IMG/VR virus record: IMGVR_UViG_3300021961_008723
Location: 1-35,323 of that record
Length of the DNA: 35,323 nt
Direction: 5' to 3' (one strand)
Origin: a virus
The notes beneath the pieces were generated by a model, which ran no database searches, was not told the origin of the DNA, and saw only the letters and a program-made list of their open reading frames with translations. Below, one piece after another: positions 7,015 to 13,609 of this stretch (its first letter is position 1; every line of letters begins with the position of its first letter). Both the position numbers and the translations under genes were made by a program.

Positions 7015-7311
7015 TTAAAATACTAATCTGGCACGAGAAGTTTTCTTAAGGAAATTAAGTTCCGTAGCATCATACTTAATTTTTTCCTTAAGTGGTTTTG
7101 AAATAAGTTTAGGTACAGATTCTAAATCGATCTTATTCATCTCACAATATGCAACAACAGCATCAATATAATTCATGTCTGAATTTTCTTGAACTAGTTT
7201 TTCAATCTCTTGAGCGAATTTAGATGGACAAACGAACTTACTTTCTAATACTTTTTCGAATTCTTTGTTTAAGTTATTTTCCATTAAATCTAACAGCGTG
7301 ATAGGCAACAT
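7015..7311 (-). CDS. 33: Late transcription coactivator gp33
   Basis: The 98-aa protein has the short helical core YIDAVVAYCEMNKIDLESVP and a KLISKPLKEKIKYDATELN segment typical of the phage late-transcription coactivator family. In T4, gp33 binds the RNA polymerase flap and, with sigma factor gp55 and clamp gp45, activates TATAAATA promoters; such promoters occur throughout this window. The start is less certain: ATG 7311 has no good ribosome site and ATG 7284 is an alternative. It is followed after two bases by gp59. Confidence 0.72.
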   Translation of the reverse strand: MLPITLLDLMENNLNKEFEKVLESKFVCPSKFAQEIEKLVQENSDMNYIDAVVAYCEMNKIDLESVPKLISKPLKEKIKYDATELNFLKKTSRARLVF

Positions 7312-7349
7312 CTTAATAATAATAAGGTTAATAAATCATAGCATAGAAT

Positions 7350-8030
7350 TTAGTTATTAACAACAGTCTCCAACTTATCGTTAAAAAACTTTTTGATATA
7401 CTTTATCAGCAACTTAATGTGTGCTGATTTATCATATTCTTCATATACTTCTAATTCTCCATTTTCACATGCCATAATAATGACAAATTTTTTAACAGAG
7501 AGACCCGTCATTTCGTGCAACATACATGCATAAGCACAACATTGAACGAAGTATCCTTCAATCCATTCTCGGGGTTTAGGTTTTGCGGAAGTTTTAAAAT
7601 CTATAATAGAAAGTTCTCCATCAAATTCTGCGATACAATCGACAGTTCCAGCGATTCCAAGAAATTCGCTGTATAAAGAACCTTCAAGAACATGAATATT
7701 ATTTATACGATTTAGAGCAGGTTTGGAAATATTAAATAACATTTCCGAAAGAGGTTGTACTGTAGGAAGTTTTTCATTCTTGAGATGATGCTCCACAAGA
7801 GTATGCATGTCAGTGCCACGACTTGTGGCCTTCCTTGTAATCTTATCTGCTTCCTCAGTACCAACTCTTGCCCTCCATTTGTTAAAGAACTCTTTTTTAT
7901 AGTTACTAGTAATTGATGTAATAGAAACTAATTTTTTGAGTTCTTCACCATTTGGAACTTTATAATATCGAATTCCATCAATAGTCTCCCTTTGAAGAGA
8001 AGGGAGATTCAAATCAATATGATTAAACAT
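7350..8030 (-). CDS. PD-(D/E)XK superfamily exonuclease (RecB/Cas4-like)
   Basis: The 226-aa protein carries the RecB-type nuclease signature: RGTDMHTLVEHHL (motif I His), GTVDCIAEFDGELSIIDFKTS (Asp, then Asp-x-Lys, motifs II and III) and FVQCCAYACML with a Gln-Tyr-like motif IV. This is expected to be a Mg-dependent DNA exonuclease for host DNA breakdown or recombination. It lacks the clustered C-terminal cysteines of Cas4 iron-sulfur proteins. The ATG overlaps the end of phoH, so the two are translated together. Confidence 0.8.
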   Translation of the reverse strand: MFNHIDLNLPSLQRETIDGIRYYKVPNGEELKKLVSITSITSNYKKEFFNKWRARVGTEEADKITRKATSRGTDMHTLVEHHLKNEKLPTVQPLSEMLFNISKPALNRINNIHVLEGSLYSEFLGIAGTVDCIAEFDGELSIIDFKTSAKPKPREWIEGYFVQCCAYACMLHEMTGLSVKKFVIIMACENGELEVYEEYDKSAHIKLLIKYIKKFFNDKLETVVNN

Positions 8031-8779
8031 CAGAGACCCAATTCCATTTTTGCGAGGATATATTCTTTACAGAGACCAGAACGAACAATGTCTTCGGCAC
8101 CAAACTCAATGATATCAAAAGAAGACATCAATCTCAAAATTCTCATAAAGTCGATGATACCATTTTTCTCATTTGTTTTAACAAGGTCAGACTGAGTTGC
8201 ATCACCGCAGAACATGATCTTAGAGTTTTCACCTACACGAGTAATGATACTATCAAGTTCGTGGAAGTTTAGGTTCTGAAATTCATCTACAATAATGATT
8301 GCATTGTCCAGAGTAGTTCCCCTAATAAAAGAAGTACTCCAAAAACTAATCGTTCCTTGAGTTTTGAGGTTTCCATACAACATTTCGAACGAAGAGTCGT
8401 CAGGCATTTCAAACATGTACTTAACCATGTTCTTATATGGAATCTGATAAAGACTTGATTTATCTTCATGGTCTCCTGGAAGGAATCCGATCTCTCGTGT
8501 TGCTACCAGAGAACGAACAAGATAAATCTTTTCATAAACTGATCTTTCATCAAGTACATCTTTCAATGCATTATAAAGCGTAATAAACGTTTTTCCTGTA
8601 CCTGCTGCTCCATATGCAACCAGGTTTTGTTCTAGTCCATATGATTTGAAGAGTTTTTCTTGATTATCTGTTAGAGGCTCAATCTTCCTCATGTAATCAA
8701 GATTAATTGGTTTCTTTCTCTTCATTTGACGATTGCTCGTTCCAAATGGGACTGGATTCGCGATTTTCTTTCTTGCCAT
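8030..8779 (-). CDS. phoH: PhoH family P-loop ATPase
   Basis: The 249-aa protein shows Walker A GAAGTGKT (residues 57-64), a conserved KIYLVRSLVATREIGFLPGD block and Walker B AIIIVDEFQNL with DE at 165-166, then FCGDATQSDL. This is the PhoH helicase-like ATPase, common in marine phages. Its function is unproven; roles in RNA handling or phosphate stress have been proposed. The N-terminus is short and basic with no extra RNA-binding domain. It sits between a small conserved protein and the exonuclease in a leftward operon. There is no convincing Shine-Dalgarno at the ATG. Confidence 0.93.
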   Translation of the reverse strand: MARKKIANPVPFGTSNRQMKRKKPINLDYMRKIEPLTDNQEKLFKSYGLEQNLVAYGAAGTGKTFITLYNALKDVLDERSVYEKIYLVRSLVATREIGFLPGDHEDKSSLYQIPYKNMVKYMFEMPDDSSFEMLYGNLKTQGTISFWSTSFIRGTTLDNAIIIVDEFQNLNFHELDSIITRVGENSKIMFCGDATQSDLVKTNEKNGIIDFMRILRLMSSFDIIEFGAEDIVRSGLCKEYILAKMELGL

Positions 8780-8782
8780 AAG

Positions 8783-9031
8783 TCAAATGGGTTTTACTTT
8801 TGAACCTGGTGCTTGTGATGCTTTTTGCAGTACTTCATTCCAACCTGGATGCTTCTGCACTAATTTGTCTTTCCATTCTCCAAGTTCTCCTGGAGATGGG
8901 CATGTAGATGGATCTGACCAATCTCTGTCCCATTGAGGATTATCTTTTTTCCATTGATCCCATTCATTCACACTCATTACAACTTCTTTCTGTTCACCAG
9001 TTTCTCTATTTACTACAGGATATGTTGGCAA
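8783..9031 (-). CDS. Conserved small protein, TTG start
   Basis: The 82-aa protein begins MPTYPVVNRETGEQKEVVMS and is rich in Trp, Asp and Pro (WDQWKKDNPQWDRDW). The start is reminiscent of FmdB-type zinc-ribbon proteins, but the paired CxxC knuckles are missing, so I do not claim that fold. There is no in-frame ATG at the conserved beginning. A strong GGAGG stands seven bases before a TTG, which I take as the real start. An AATAAATA late-like box lies 26 bases upstream. Function unknown; the gene precedes phoH by three bases. Confidence 0.65.
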   Translation of the reverse strand: MPTYPVVNRETGEQKEVVMSVNEWDQWKKDNPQWDRDWSDPSTCPSPGELGEWKDKLVQKHPGWNEVLQKASQAPGSKVKPI

Positions 9032-9059
9032 TTTTAACCTCCATTTTATATAAGGGTAT

Positions 9060-9218
9060 TTATTCTATGCACAGCGAAGGTGCATCATCACATTCAACAC
9101 AATCAATACATTCACTCATGTCATTATATTTGTCGAGAAATTCTTTAAATTCTTCCTCAGTCATAAGAACTTTAAACACATGGCCGGTAAGACTGTCCTT
9201 AATGCAATAAGATTTCAT
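9060..9218 (-). CDS. Small Cys-rich acidic protein
   Basis: From the ATG at 9218-9216 the protein has 52 residues: MKSYCIKDSLTGHVFKVLMT, an EEEFKEFLDKYNDM helix and a tail with CIDCVECDDAPSLC. The start is chosen because GGAG lies nine bases ahead and it follows the thyX stop by one base; a longer frame would run back into thyX. The CxxCxxC cluster could bind a metal. I do not recognise the family. Confidence 0.6.
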   Translation of the reverse strand: MKSYCIKDSLTGHVFKVLMTEEEFKEFLDKYNDMSECIDCVECDDAPSLCIE

Positions 9219-9219
9219 A

Positions 9220-9891
9220 TCATTCTCTCCACCCAAGTGCGTTAGAAACGTCTTCAAATTGATCATTAAAAATCAATTTACATCCTTCAGCGATTTCCAT
9301 GTGTTCTTTTTGCGTACCGTTTGCAGAACGCAATTTAATATAATGTATCCAGGAGCGGCACGAACCGGTCATATAAATTCTTGTCGGTGTTGCGAGTGGC
9401 AATACAAATCTTGCACATTCCTTTGCCACACCTTTTTCAAGAAGTTTATTATAAAGTTGTTGACCCTGTGCAAAGTATTCTGAGATTTCTCCTTGCATTT
9501 TAAGTTTTACAAAATCACCAAAATCATCAATTGAATTCTGACGGTTTTTAGTATCTTGTCTACGAAGATCAGGAATCTCTGGACGATTCGATAAAAGATT
9601 TGTATCAGCGTATCGTTGTGAAAATTCTTGATATGTGAAAGACCTATGCCGGAGAATTTGAGCCGCGATACCACGAGTAGTATTAATCTCCAAAGTCATA
9701 TAAGCATGTTCAAAGATACTCCAATGTTCATGCTTAATACAATAACGAAGGAGACCTGCTGCAGTATCAAAGTTGAGTTGGTTGTTTGGATTACTTACGC
9801 GAGCAATGTAAGAAATAACTTCTTGTGCATTTTGGTTAATAAGATCACCTGCACCTTGAGTAATAGCAATTAGTTTAATTTGGTTATTCAT
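9220..9891 (-). CDS. thyX: Flavin-dependent thymidylate synthase ThyX
   Basis: The 223-aa protein contains the ThyX signature RHR-x7-S as RHRSFTYQEFSQR (residues 81-93), which binds FAD and dUMP, and a C-terminal SWIHYIKLRS block. It converts dUMP to dTMP with methylene-tetrahydrofolate and NADPH, supplying thymidine for phage replication. Length is normal. The ATG has a GGGAG site and overlaps the previous stop by four bases. It is the third gene behind the strong promoter at 10258-10286, so early expression is expected. Confidence 0.95.
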   Translation of the reverse strand: MNNQIKLIAITQGAGDLINQNAQEVISYIARVSNPNNQLNFDTAAGLLRYCIKHEHWSIFEHAYMTLEINTTRGIAAQILRHRSFTYQEFSQRYADTNLLSNRPEIPDLRRQDTKNRQNSIDDFGDFVKLKMQGEISEYFAQGQQLYNKLLEKGVAKECARFVLPLATPTRIYMTGSCRSWIHYIKLRSANGTQKEHMEIAEGCKLIFNDQFEDVSNALGWRE

Positions 9892-10076
9892 TCATCATTC
9901 TCCCAGTTATTTTTTTCTTTTTTACGCAAACGTTTAAGTTCTTTCATCATTTCTTTAATTTCTTGATATGCCATTTCTGGCGAAATTTTATTAGAAATTT
10001 CGAGTCCAACAATGTATTGAACTTTATCTCCAAAGCGAGCAAGTGCTCTTTCAAATGCTGTCAGATCTTCATACAT
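9888..10076 (-). CDS. Small helical protein upstream of thyX
   Basis: Sixty-two residues from the ATG at 10076: MYEDLTAFERALARFGDKVQ, a YIVGLEISNKISPEMAYQEI middle and a very basic KELKRLRKKEKN end. GAGGAGG lies about ten bases before this ATG, which is why I prefer it to an upstream start. It overlaps the preceding gene by eight bases and thyX by four. Likely all-helical; function not recognised. Confidence 0.6.
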   Translation of the reverse strand: MYEDLTAFERALARFGDKVQYIVGLEISNKISPEMAYQEIKEMMKELKRLRKKEKNNWENDE

Positions 10077-10236
10077 CGTCGTCCTCCTCAGAATAGTATT
10101 CATCGACATCATCTTCAGTTATGTATTGAGAAATTTCTTCATAGTTGTAAGATACTGGATCCGAAATTTCTTCTTTCAATGATTGAATCAATAATTCCAT
10201 ATTTCGAATAATGAGATTGACTTTTTCTTTATTCAT
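10069..10236 (-). CDS. Small acidic protein, first gene of thyX operon
   Basis: Fifty-five residues from the ATG at 10236: MNKEKVNLIIRNMELLIQSL then a strongly acidic end (EDDVDEYYSEEDDDV). A GTG ten codons further upstream keeps the frame open but falls within the promoter and initial transcript, so the ATG is preferred although its ribosome site is weak. The acidic, DNA-mimic-like tail could bind a nucleic-acid-binding host protein; that is speculation. Confidence 0.55.
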   Translation of the reverse strand: MNKEKVNLIIRNMELLIQSLKEEISDPVSYNYEEISQYITEDDVDEYYSEEDDDV

Positions 10237-10257
10237 TTTCGAGTGGTGTCTCAATAC

Positions 10258-10286
10258 ATAATACACAAAAAAAAGAGAGGTGTCAA
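10258..10286 (-). promoter_or_regulatory. Consensus sigma70 promoter (TTGACA-17-TATTAT) for thyX operon
   Basis: TTGACA (10286-10281), 17 bases and TATTAT (10263-10258) on the minus strand. The -35 box lies in the loop region of the terminator for the gene upstream and the spacer is its T-run. Confidence 0.75.
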
Positions 10287-10292
10287 CCTCTC
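10267..10292 (-). terminator. Intrinsic terminator overlapping a promoter
   Basis: GAGAGGT-TGAC-ACCTCTC followed by eight T residues on the minus strand, just after the 32-aa gene. The loop and T-run also form the -35 box and spacer of the next promoter. Confidence 0.85.
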
Positions 10293-10300
10293 AAGAATTA

Positions 10301-10399
10301 TTATTTTGATGCGACTAGAGTGGCAAGAGATGCTTTGCGTCGTCTTTCTTCTTTTTGTTTTTGCTCTTTAATGAGTTGAAGAAAATTAAGTTTTTTCAT
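10301..10399 (-). CDS. 32-aa basic mini-protein, riboswitch operon gene 2
   Basis: A complete short gene: MKKLNFLQLIKEQKQKEERR followed by RKASLATLVASK. A strong GGAGG is placed eight bases before the ATG, and the start overlaps the previous stop as ATGA. It is one amphipathic basic helix with no recognised domain. Its good ribosome site, tight coupling and following terminator argue that it is real despite its size. It is the last gene of the glutamine-riboswitch-like operon. Confidence 0.65.
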   Translation of the reverse strand: MKKLNFLQLIKEQKQKEERRRKASLATLVASK

Positions 10400-10533
10400 T
10401 TGTGTCCCTCCTTTACAAACTTAACACCACGATAGGTTTCGTTGTATTGTTGGGGTTGCTGCATCATTTGTTGTTGATATGCAATGCGCTTTTCGGTATC
10501 GTATTCAACACCACGATATACTACTTTAGACAT
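10396..10533 (-). CDS. 45-aa DUF4278-like mini-protein, riboswitch operon gene 1
   Basis: The protein begins MSKVVYRGVEYDTEKRIAYQ, has a Gln/Met-rich linker and ends with a second TYRGVKFVKEGHK. The YRG motif repeated at both ends is the mark of DUF4278, a family of very small cyanobacterial and phage proteins. As I recall, the cyanobacterial PII-interacting regulator PirA has a similar motif; that link needs checking. CTGGAGGAAATCCT provides a strong ribosome site before the ATG at 10533. The leader upstream folds like a glutamine aptamer, so expression is probably tied to cellular nitrogen status. Confidence 0.75.
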   Translation of the reverse strand: MSKVVYRGVEYDTEKRIAYQQQMMQQPQQYNETYRGVKFVKEGHK

Positions 10534-10565
10534 TAGGATTTCCTCCAGAATGAGATGGTTAATCC

Positions 10566-10658
10566 CGTTCCTTCGGGCGGTTTGCGTTCGCTATATGCGA
10601 ATAGCGAATGAACGATCCGTTCCGCCGTCCTACTTGCGTCGGGTTACCCCGATGAACG
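10566..10658 (-). ncRNA. Putative glutamine riboswitch (glnA / downstream-peptide type)
   Basis: Read on the minus strand. P1 pairs CGUUC (10658-10654) with GAACG (10570-10566). P2 is CGGG-GUAA-CCCG (10651-10640). The joining strand is ACGCAAGUAGG (10639-10629), close to the GGAAGUARGG core of glnA-type aptamers. P3 pairs GGCGG (10626-10622) with CCGCC (10580-10576), extended by an inner 8-bp stem UUCGCUAU/AUAGCGAA (10608-10601 with 10594-10587). CGAAG joins P3 to P1. It starts at the predicted transcription start and ends 32 bases before a very short gene, the usual context of the downstream-peptide motif. The region is much richer in GC than its surroundings. Confidence 0.72.
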
Positions 10659-10665
10659 TAAGGCC

Positions 10666-10694
10666 ATTATAGACCTATCATTCTAGTTATGCAA
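10666..10694 (-). promoter_or_regulatory. Promoter for riboswitch operon (TATAAT -10)
   Basis: A perfect TATAAT (10671-10666) with a weak -35 TTGCAT (10694-10689) 17 bases away. The predicted start falls at about 10660, immediately before the P1 strand of the aptamer. Confidence 0.6.
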
Positions 10695-10720
10695 AAAAAG
10701 TTGTATCTTTTTATACAATT

Positions 10721-11038
10721 TTAATCTCTTTGTCTCCAGTCATCTGGTTTGTCCCCAGAAAAGAAATCAATAATATCATCAGCACTATAAAAACCGGTCT
10801 TATGATTTGAAGGGTCAGGGTCTCCCAAGTCTAACGCATTCATAAATCCATCAAGACTATCCTCAGTCATTTCTGGATTAGCAGCACGTCGTCTTGCTTG
10901 TCTTAAAATAGTCGCAGCAGAACGATTCGATTTGGCAAGTTTCTCTGCCCAGATCATATCACTTAACTCTACTGATTCACCTTTTACAATTTTCTCGCAG
11001 ATTGCTTCAAGGCGAAGACGGTATTGAGTAGAGAGCAT
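10721..11038 (-). CDS. Conserved cyanophage hypothetical protein
   Basis: The 105-aa protein begins MLSTQYRLRLEAICEKIVKG and has SDMIWAEKLAKSNRSAATIL followed by an Arg-rich stretch (RQARRRAA). The second half is acidic with a GFYSADDIIDFF segment. A TGGAG ribosome site precedes the ATG. It looks like a helical, possibly nucleic-acid-associated protein. I recall similar proteins in many T4-like cyanophages but no function. It follows speD and precedes the riboswitch operon. Confidence 0.65.
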   Translation of the reverse strand: MLSTQYRLRLEAICEKIVKGESVELSDMIWAEKLAKSNRSAATILRQARRRAANPEMTEDSLDGFMNALDLGDPDPSNHKTGFYSADDIIDFFSGDKPDDWRQRD

Positions 11039-11065
11039 ATACTTCTCCAGATATAGTGTATTTAG

Positions 11066-11392
11066 TTAACGCTCAATATAAGTAAGTTTATGATCCGTTG
11101 CAAATAGTTGTTTTATGATGATATCACAACCAATCTTAGGATCACAATCTCCACATGTATAAACATCCACGGCTGCTTTACCTTCTTCAGGCCATGTATG
11201 AATACTAATATGACTTTCTGATAACAAACAAATTACTGTAACACCTTGTGGATCAAATTTTTTAAAAATAGTTTGAACTACTGTTGCTCCACTAGATGTT
11301 GCAGCATGTTCTAGTAAGTCTATAAGGCAGCGCTCGTCATTCAAAAGAACAAACGAGCACCCATACAAATTTAACAAATAATGCTTACCCAT
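11066..11392 (-). CDS. speD: S-adenosylmethionine decarboxylase proenzyme
   Basis: The 108-aa protein is a short bacterial-type SpeD. The self-cleavage site is LLSESHISIHTWPEE: the chain is expected to break before Ser60, which becomes the pyruvoyl group. Catalytic His65 and the YTCGDCDP segment with Cys80 are present. It decarboxylates S-adenosylmethionine to supply aminopropyl groups for spermidine. It is frequent in cyanophages, where polyamines may help DNA packaging or photosystem stability. The ATG overlaps the end of the upstream small gene by eight bases. Confidence 0.93.
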   Translation of the reverse strand: MGKHYLLNLYGCSFVLLNDERCLIDLLEHAATSSGATVVQTIFKKFDPQGVTVICLLSESHISIHTWPEEGKAAVDVYTCGDCDPKIGCDIIIKQLFATDHKLTYIER

Positions 11393-11570
11393 TCTCCTCA
11401 GATTCTTTCATAAGTTGACTGACATAATTTTCAGTTCCATCAAGTGTTTTGATGGCAAAAAGAGGAGATTTCATATACTTTTTGATTTTCTTATATTTCT
11501 TTAATACTTTTTGAAGTTCATTTTTATTAATGGCAACTTCAATTTGTTCTTCACTAAAACCTTCACTCAT
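11385..11570 (-). CDS. Small Lys-rich hypothetical protein
   Basis: The 61-aa protein begins MSEGFSEEQIEVAINKNELQ and carries a basic helix (KVLKKYKKIKKYMKSPL). Its stop overlaps speD and its ATG overlaps the upstream gene, a typical coupled arrangement. No domain recognised. Confidence 0.55.
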   Translation of the reverse strand: MSEGFSEEQIEVAINKNELQKVLKKYKKIKKYMKSPLFAIKTLDGTENYVSQLMKESEENG

Positions 11571-11899
11571 CTTCTTTTCTTTTTTTCTGGTTTTTTATAT
11601 CCCCAAAGTTTGGGGTTTGTTCTTCCGTATCCGAAATCAATTTTCTTAATAGATCCAGGACCAAACTTGTCGTAATAAAGATCAAAAATTCTTACTCTAC
11701 TACCTCTACAAAGGTCCATATATGAATTCCCATCAACTTCATACACTATGATGTATGCATCATTAGGAAGTGATTTATCTTTTACCTGTTCTAGACTTGC
11801 TCTTTCAAAAAGAAGTTCGCAACCATATTGTGTAGGAAGTTCTTTTTTTTCCTCCGGAGTCCATTGGGTCATCTCTCCCTCCACTACATTTGTATTCAC
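11567..11899 (-). CDS. Conserved hypothetical protein, GTG start
   Basis: The 110-aa protein contains MTQWTPEEKKELPTQYGCEL and DAYIIVYEVDGNSYMDLCRG, and ends in a basic tail (KKPEKKKRR). I place the start at the GTG at 11899, which overlaps the upstream stop as GTGA and has GGGGAGG seven bases ahead. An ATG at 11872 with its own GGAGG is the alternative. The alternation of strands (YIIVYEV, VRIFDLYYD) suggests a small alpha/beta domain. Function unknown. Confidence 0.6.
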   Translation of the reverse strand: MNTNVVEGEMTQWTPEEKKELPTQYGCELLFERASLEQVKDKSLPNDAYIIVYEVDGNSYMDLCRGSRVRIFDLYYDKFGPGSIKKIDFGYGRTNPKLWGYKKPEKKKRR

Positions 11900-12489
11900 G
11901 AACGACCTCCCCAAACAATATCAGGATAAGCTTCTTTTACATTATCAAAGGTTATCTTATATTTATCAGTAAGTTTTTTATCCTTAACTAAACAAAGAAT
12001 TTCTGCTTCCAAAGGATGAAGTCCCTGAAGCATGTTGATAAACATAGTTTCTCTACGAATAGATGAGAGACTATTGTTTCCACCTTTTATAAAGTTATAA
12101 AGTTTATCGTATTCATTCCTCAATGATGTCCTACCGACATTCATCTTTTCTTCTACACCATTATATGCAACAGACTTAACATCGCCTTCAATCTGTTTAG
12201 TAACTTTATCGGTCAATGTTCCACCAACAGATGTCATTTCTTTAATGTCAGCATAGGGAACATCTCCCTCTGGCAAAAGACTAATCACAGTTTCATCAAA
12301 GTTCCAAATAAAGATTGAAATCAGTGCATCATGTCGATATTCTTTTAGCAGTTCGACTTTTTTTGCATTACTTCTTTGCTTAGAAACTAGTTCAAAGATT
12401 TCGTATAGGAAGCAATTTGGAACTAATTTTACTTCCTTTACTACATTAGTCTTCGTCGTAGTTGTCTTCTTCGTCTTCGTAGTTGTCAT
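11896..12489 (-). CDS. Conserved cyanophage protein of unknown function
   Basis: From ATG 12489 the protein has 197 residues: a Thr/Lys-rich leader (TTTKTKKTTTTKTN), then KLVPNCFLYEIFELVSKQRS and KKVELLKEYRHDALISIFIW. The second half has LRNEYDKLYNFIKGGNNSLS and a VKDKKLTDKYKITFDNVKEA end. The core is widespread in T4-like cyanophages as I recall, without a known role. The leader is coded in DNA that also codes the acidic tail of the upstream gene (44-base overlap), which explains its odd composition. Confidence 0.68.
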   Translation of the reverse strand: MTTTKTKKTTTTKTNVVKEVKLVPNCFLYEIFELVSKQRSNAKKVELLKEYRHDALISIFIWNFDETVISLLPEGDVPYADIKEMTSVGGTLTDKVTKQIEGDVKSVAYNGVEEKMNVGRTSLRNEYDKLYNFIKGGNNSLSSIRRETMFINMLQGLHPLEAEILCLVKDKKLTDKYKITFDNVKEAYPDIVWGGRS

Positions 12490-12682
12490 AATCGTTTTCA
12501 AACCTCACGGCTACAATTTCATCTGGAATTACATTTCCATTCTCATCAAACATTTCGGGATGTGTATATGCAACCATGTTCTTTTCAAACACGTATTGTT
12601 TTGCCATCCATCCTATTACACCTCCAAGAAAAAAGAACATAATTGAAATTAATGTTCCTAAGGTGAGAGTTACTGCAAGCAT
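12446..12682 (-). CDS. Small single-span membrane protein
   Basis: From ATG 12682, with GGGAG before it, the protein has 78 residues. One hydrophobic segment (LAVTLTLGTLISIMFFFLGG) lies at the N-terminus, followed by WMAKQYVFEKN and an acidic tail (DYDNYEDEEDNYDED). It probably sits in the inner membrane with the acidic part on the cytoplasmic side. Function unknown. A longer upstream frame lacks a good start. Confidence 0.62.
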   Translation of the reverse strand: MLAVTLTLGTLISIMFFFLGGVIGWMAKQYVFEKNMVAYTHPEMFDENGNVIPDEIVAVRFENDYDNYEDEEDNYDED

Positions 12683-12683
12683 T

Positions 12684-12914
12684 TTATTTCTCCCGAGAGT
12701 TGATTTTTCTAATATCAACAAAAAATTCAAATTGAAAATGAATCTCTCGTTTGAGGAGAGATAGCATCTTACCAAACCGAATTAAAAATGTTTTTGGTTC
12801 TTCTGATGGTTTCTCCCTCCTATTATGCTGTCGTAACATCAATTCAAATCCCCTATCAATATGGGGATCAAAATTATTTAGTTTCCTTTTTTCGTCTTCC
12901 TTTTCTTTTGTCAT
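12684..12914 (-). CDS. Small charged hypothetical protein
   Basis: The protein begins MTKEKEDEKRKLNNFDPHID and has 76 residues, basic with a Phe-rich end (REIHFQFEFFVDIRK). The ATG at 12914 has GGAAA about nine bases ahead; an in-frame ATG at 12932 is possible and would increase the overlap with the upstream gene. No recognised domain. Confidence 0.5.
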   Translation of the reverse strand: MTKEKEDEKRKLNNFDPHIDRGFELMLRQHNRREKPSEEPKTFLIRFGKMLSLLKREIHFQFEFFVDIRKINSREK

Positions 12915-13233
12915 GATTGTATTTCCAAGCATCCTCTAAAATTTCGTAGAGATAATTACGAATTTTTCTAGCTTGAGGTTTTGGAATATGACCATATGCT
13001 TCACGAAGTTGTTTATGTTCATCATCAGAACCTCCTTTTAGATATTCATCAAGATCACCAACAATTGAATTAATATTCGCTGCAGTTGAACTTTCGATAA
13101 ATTGTTCAATTTCTACTTTTTTTATGTTCTTAACTTTTAAGTATTCATAAAAGTTAAGAACGAATTTGCCTTCAAATGCATAATCAATCGCTCTCTCTAC
13201 ATCGTAATAAACTTCGTGAAAAGTGCTTTCCAT
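12874..13233 (-). CDS. Conserved helical hypothetical protein
   Basis: The 119-aa protein begins MESTFHEVYYDVERAIDYAF and contains FYEYLKVKNIKKVEIEQFIE and YGHIPKPQARKIRNYLYEIL, ending in a basic KGRRKKETK tail. It abuts the glutaredoxin gene directly upstream. Nothing visible suggests an enzyme; the basic end could touch nucleic acid. Function unknown. Confidence 0.58.
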   Translation of the reverse strand: MESTFHEVYYDVERAIDYAFEGKFVLNFYEYLKVKNIKKVEIEQFIESSTAANINSIVGDLDEYLKGGSDDEHKQLREAYGHIPKPQARKIRNYLYEILEDAWKYNHDKRKGRRKKETK

Positions 13234-13470
13234 TTAAATAATTTGGTTTTCTTTTAGGTACTTCACTGTATCTGTGCATCCACCTAGATGCTGATCATTC
13301 ATAATTACTTGAGGGAAAGTTGAACCAGGTCCAAACTCAGAATAAAATTCTTCTTTAGTAAAGTCTTGGTGCAACTTGTAGACGACATATTGCAACTCCG
13401 ATAATTGTAGCACCTGTTCTACCTTTGAGCAATATGGACATCCATCTTTTGAATAAACTGTAAACTTCAT
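13234..13470 (-). CDS. Glutaredoxin
   Basis: From ATG 13470 the protein has 78 residues and is a classic glutaredoxin: KFTVYSKDGCPYCSKVEQVL with a CPYC redox motif at 11-14, TFPQV with the cis-Pro, and GGCTD for glutathione binding. It would reduce disulfides, including those of ribonucleotide reductase and possibly the peroxiredoxin encoded at 22426. The frame stays open for 44 codons upstream to an ATG at 13602, but a TATAAATA box lies at 13497-13504, so late transcripts can only start translation at 13470. Confidence 0.88.
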   Translation of the reverse strand: MKFTVYSKDGCPYCSKVEQVLQLSELQYVVYKLHQDFTKEEFYSEFGPGSTFPQVIMNDQHLGGCTDTVKYLKENQII

Positions 13471-13496
13471 ATGGTTTTTCGTAAAGTTTTGTGGAG

Positions 13497-13504
13497 TATT
13501 TATA
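13497..13504 (-). promoter_or_regulatory. Late promoter (TATAAATA) for glutaredoxin
   Basis: An exact TATAAATA on the minus strand, 26 bases before the glutaredoxin ATG, inside a possible N-terminal extension of that frame. It supports the shorter protein. Confidence 0.65.
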
Positions 13505-13609
13505 GGTAATTTATTATAAGTCAATTTTGAGGGTCTGTAAAGTTGGGGCCAAGTATCTCTAATAATTTCAGCAAGTTTATATGGTGTTGATGTTGTAATC
13601 ATATAATAT

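Noticed and set aside
10560-10665. GC-rich folded block as a tRNA gene
   Set aside because: No T-loop (GTTCRA), no acceptor stem ending in an expected CCA position and no anticodon arm; the fold fits a glutamine-aptamer leader much better.
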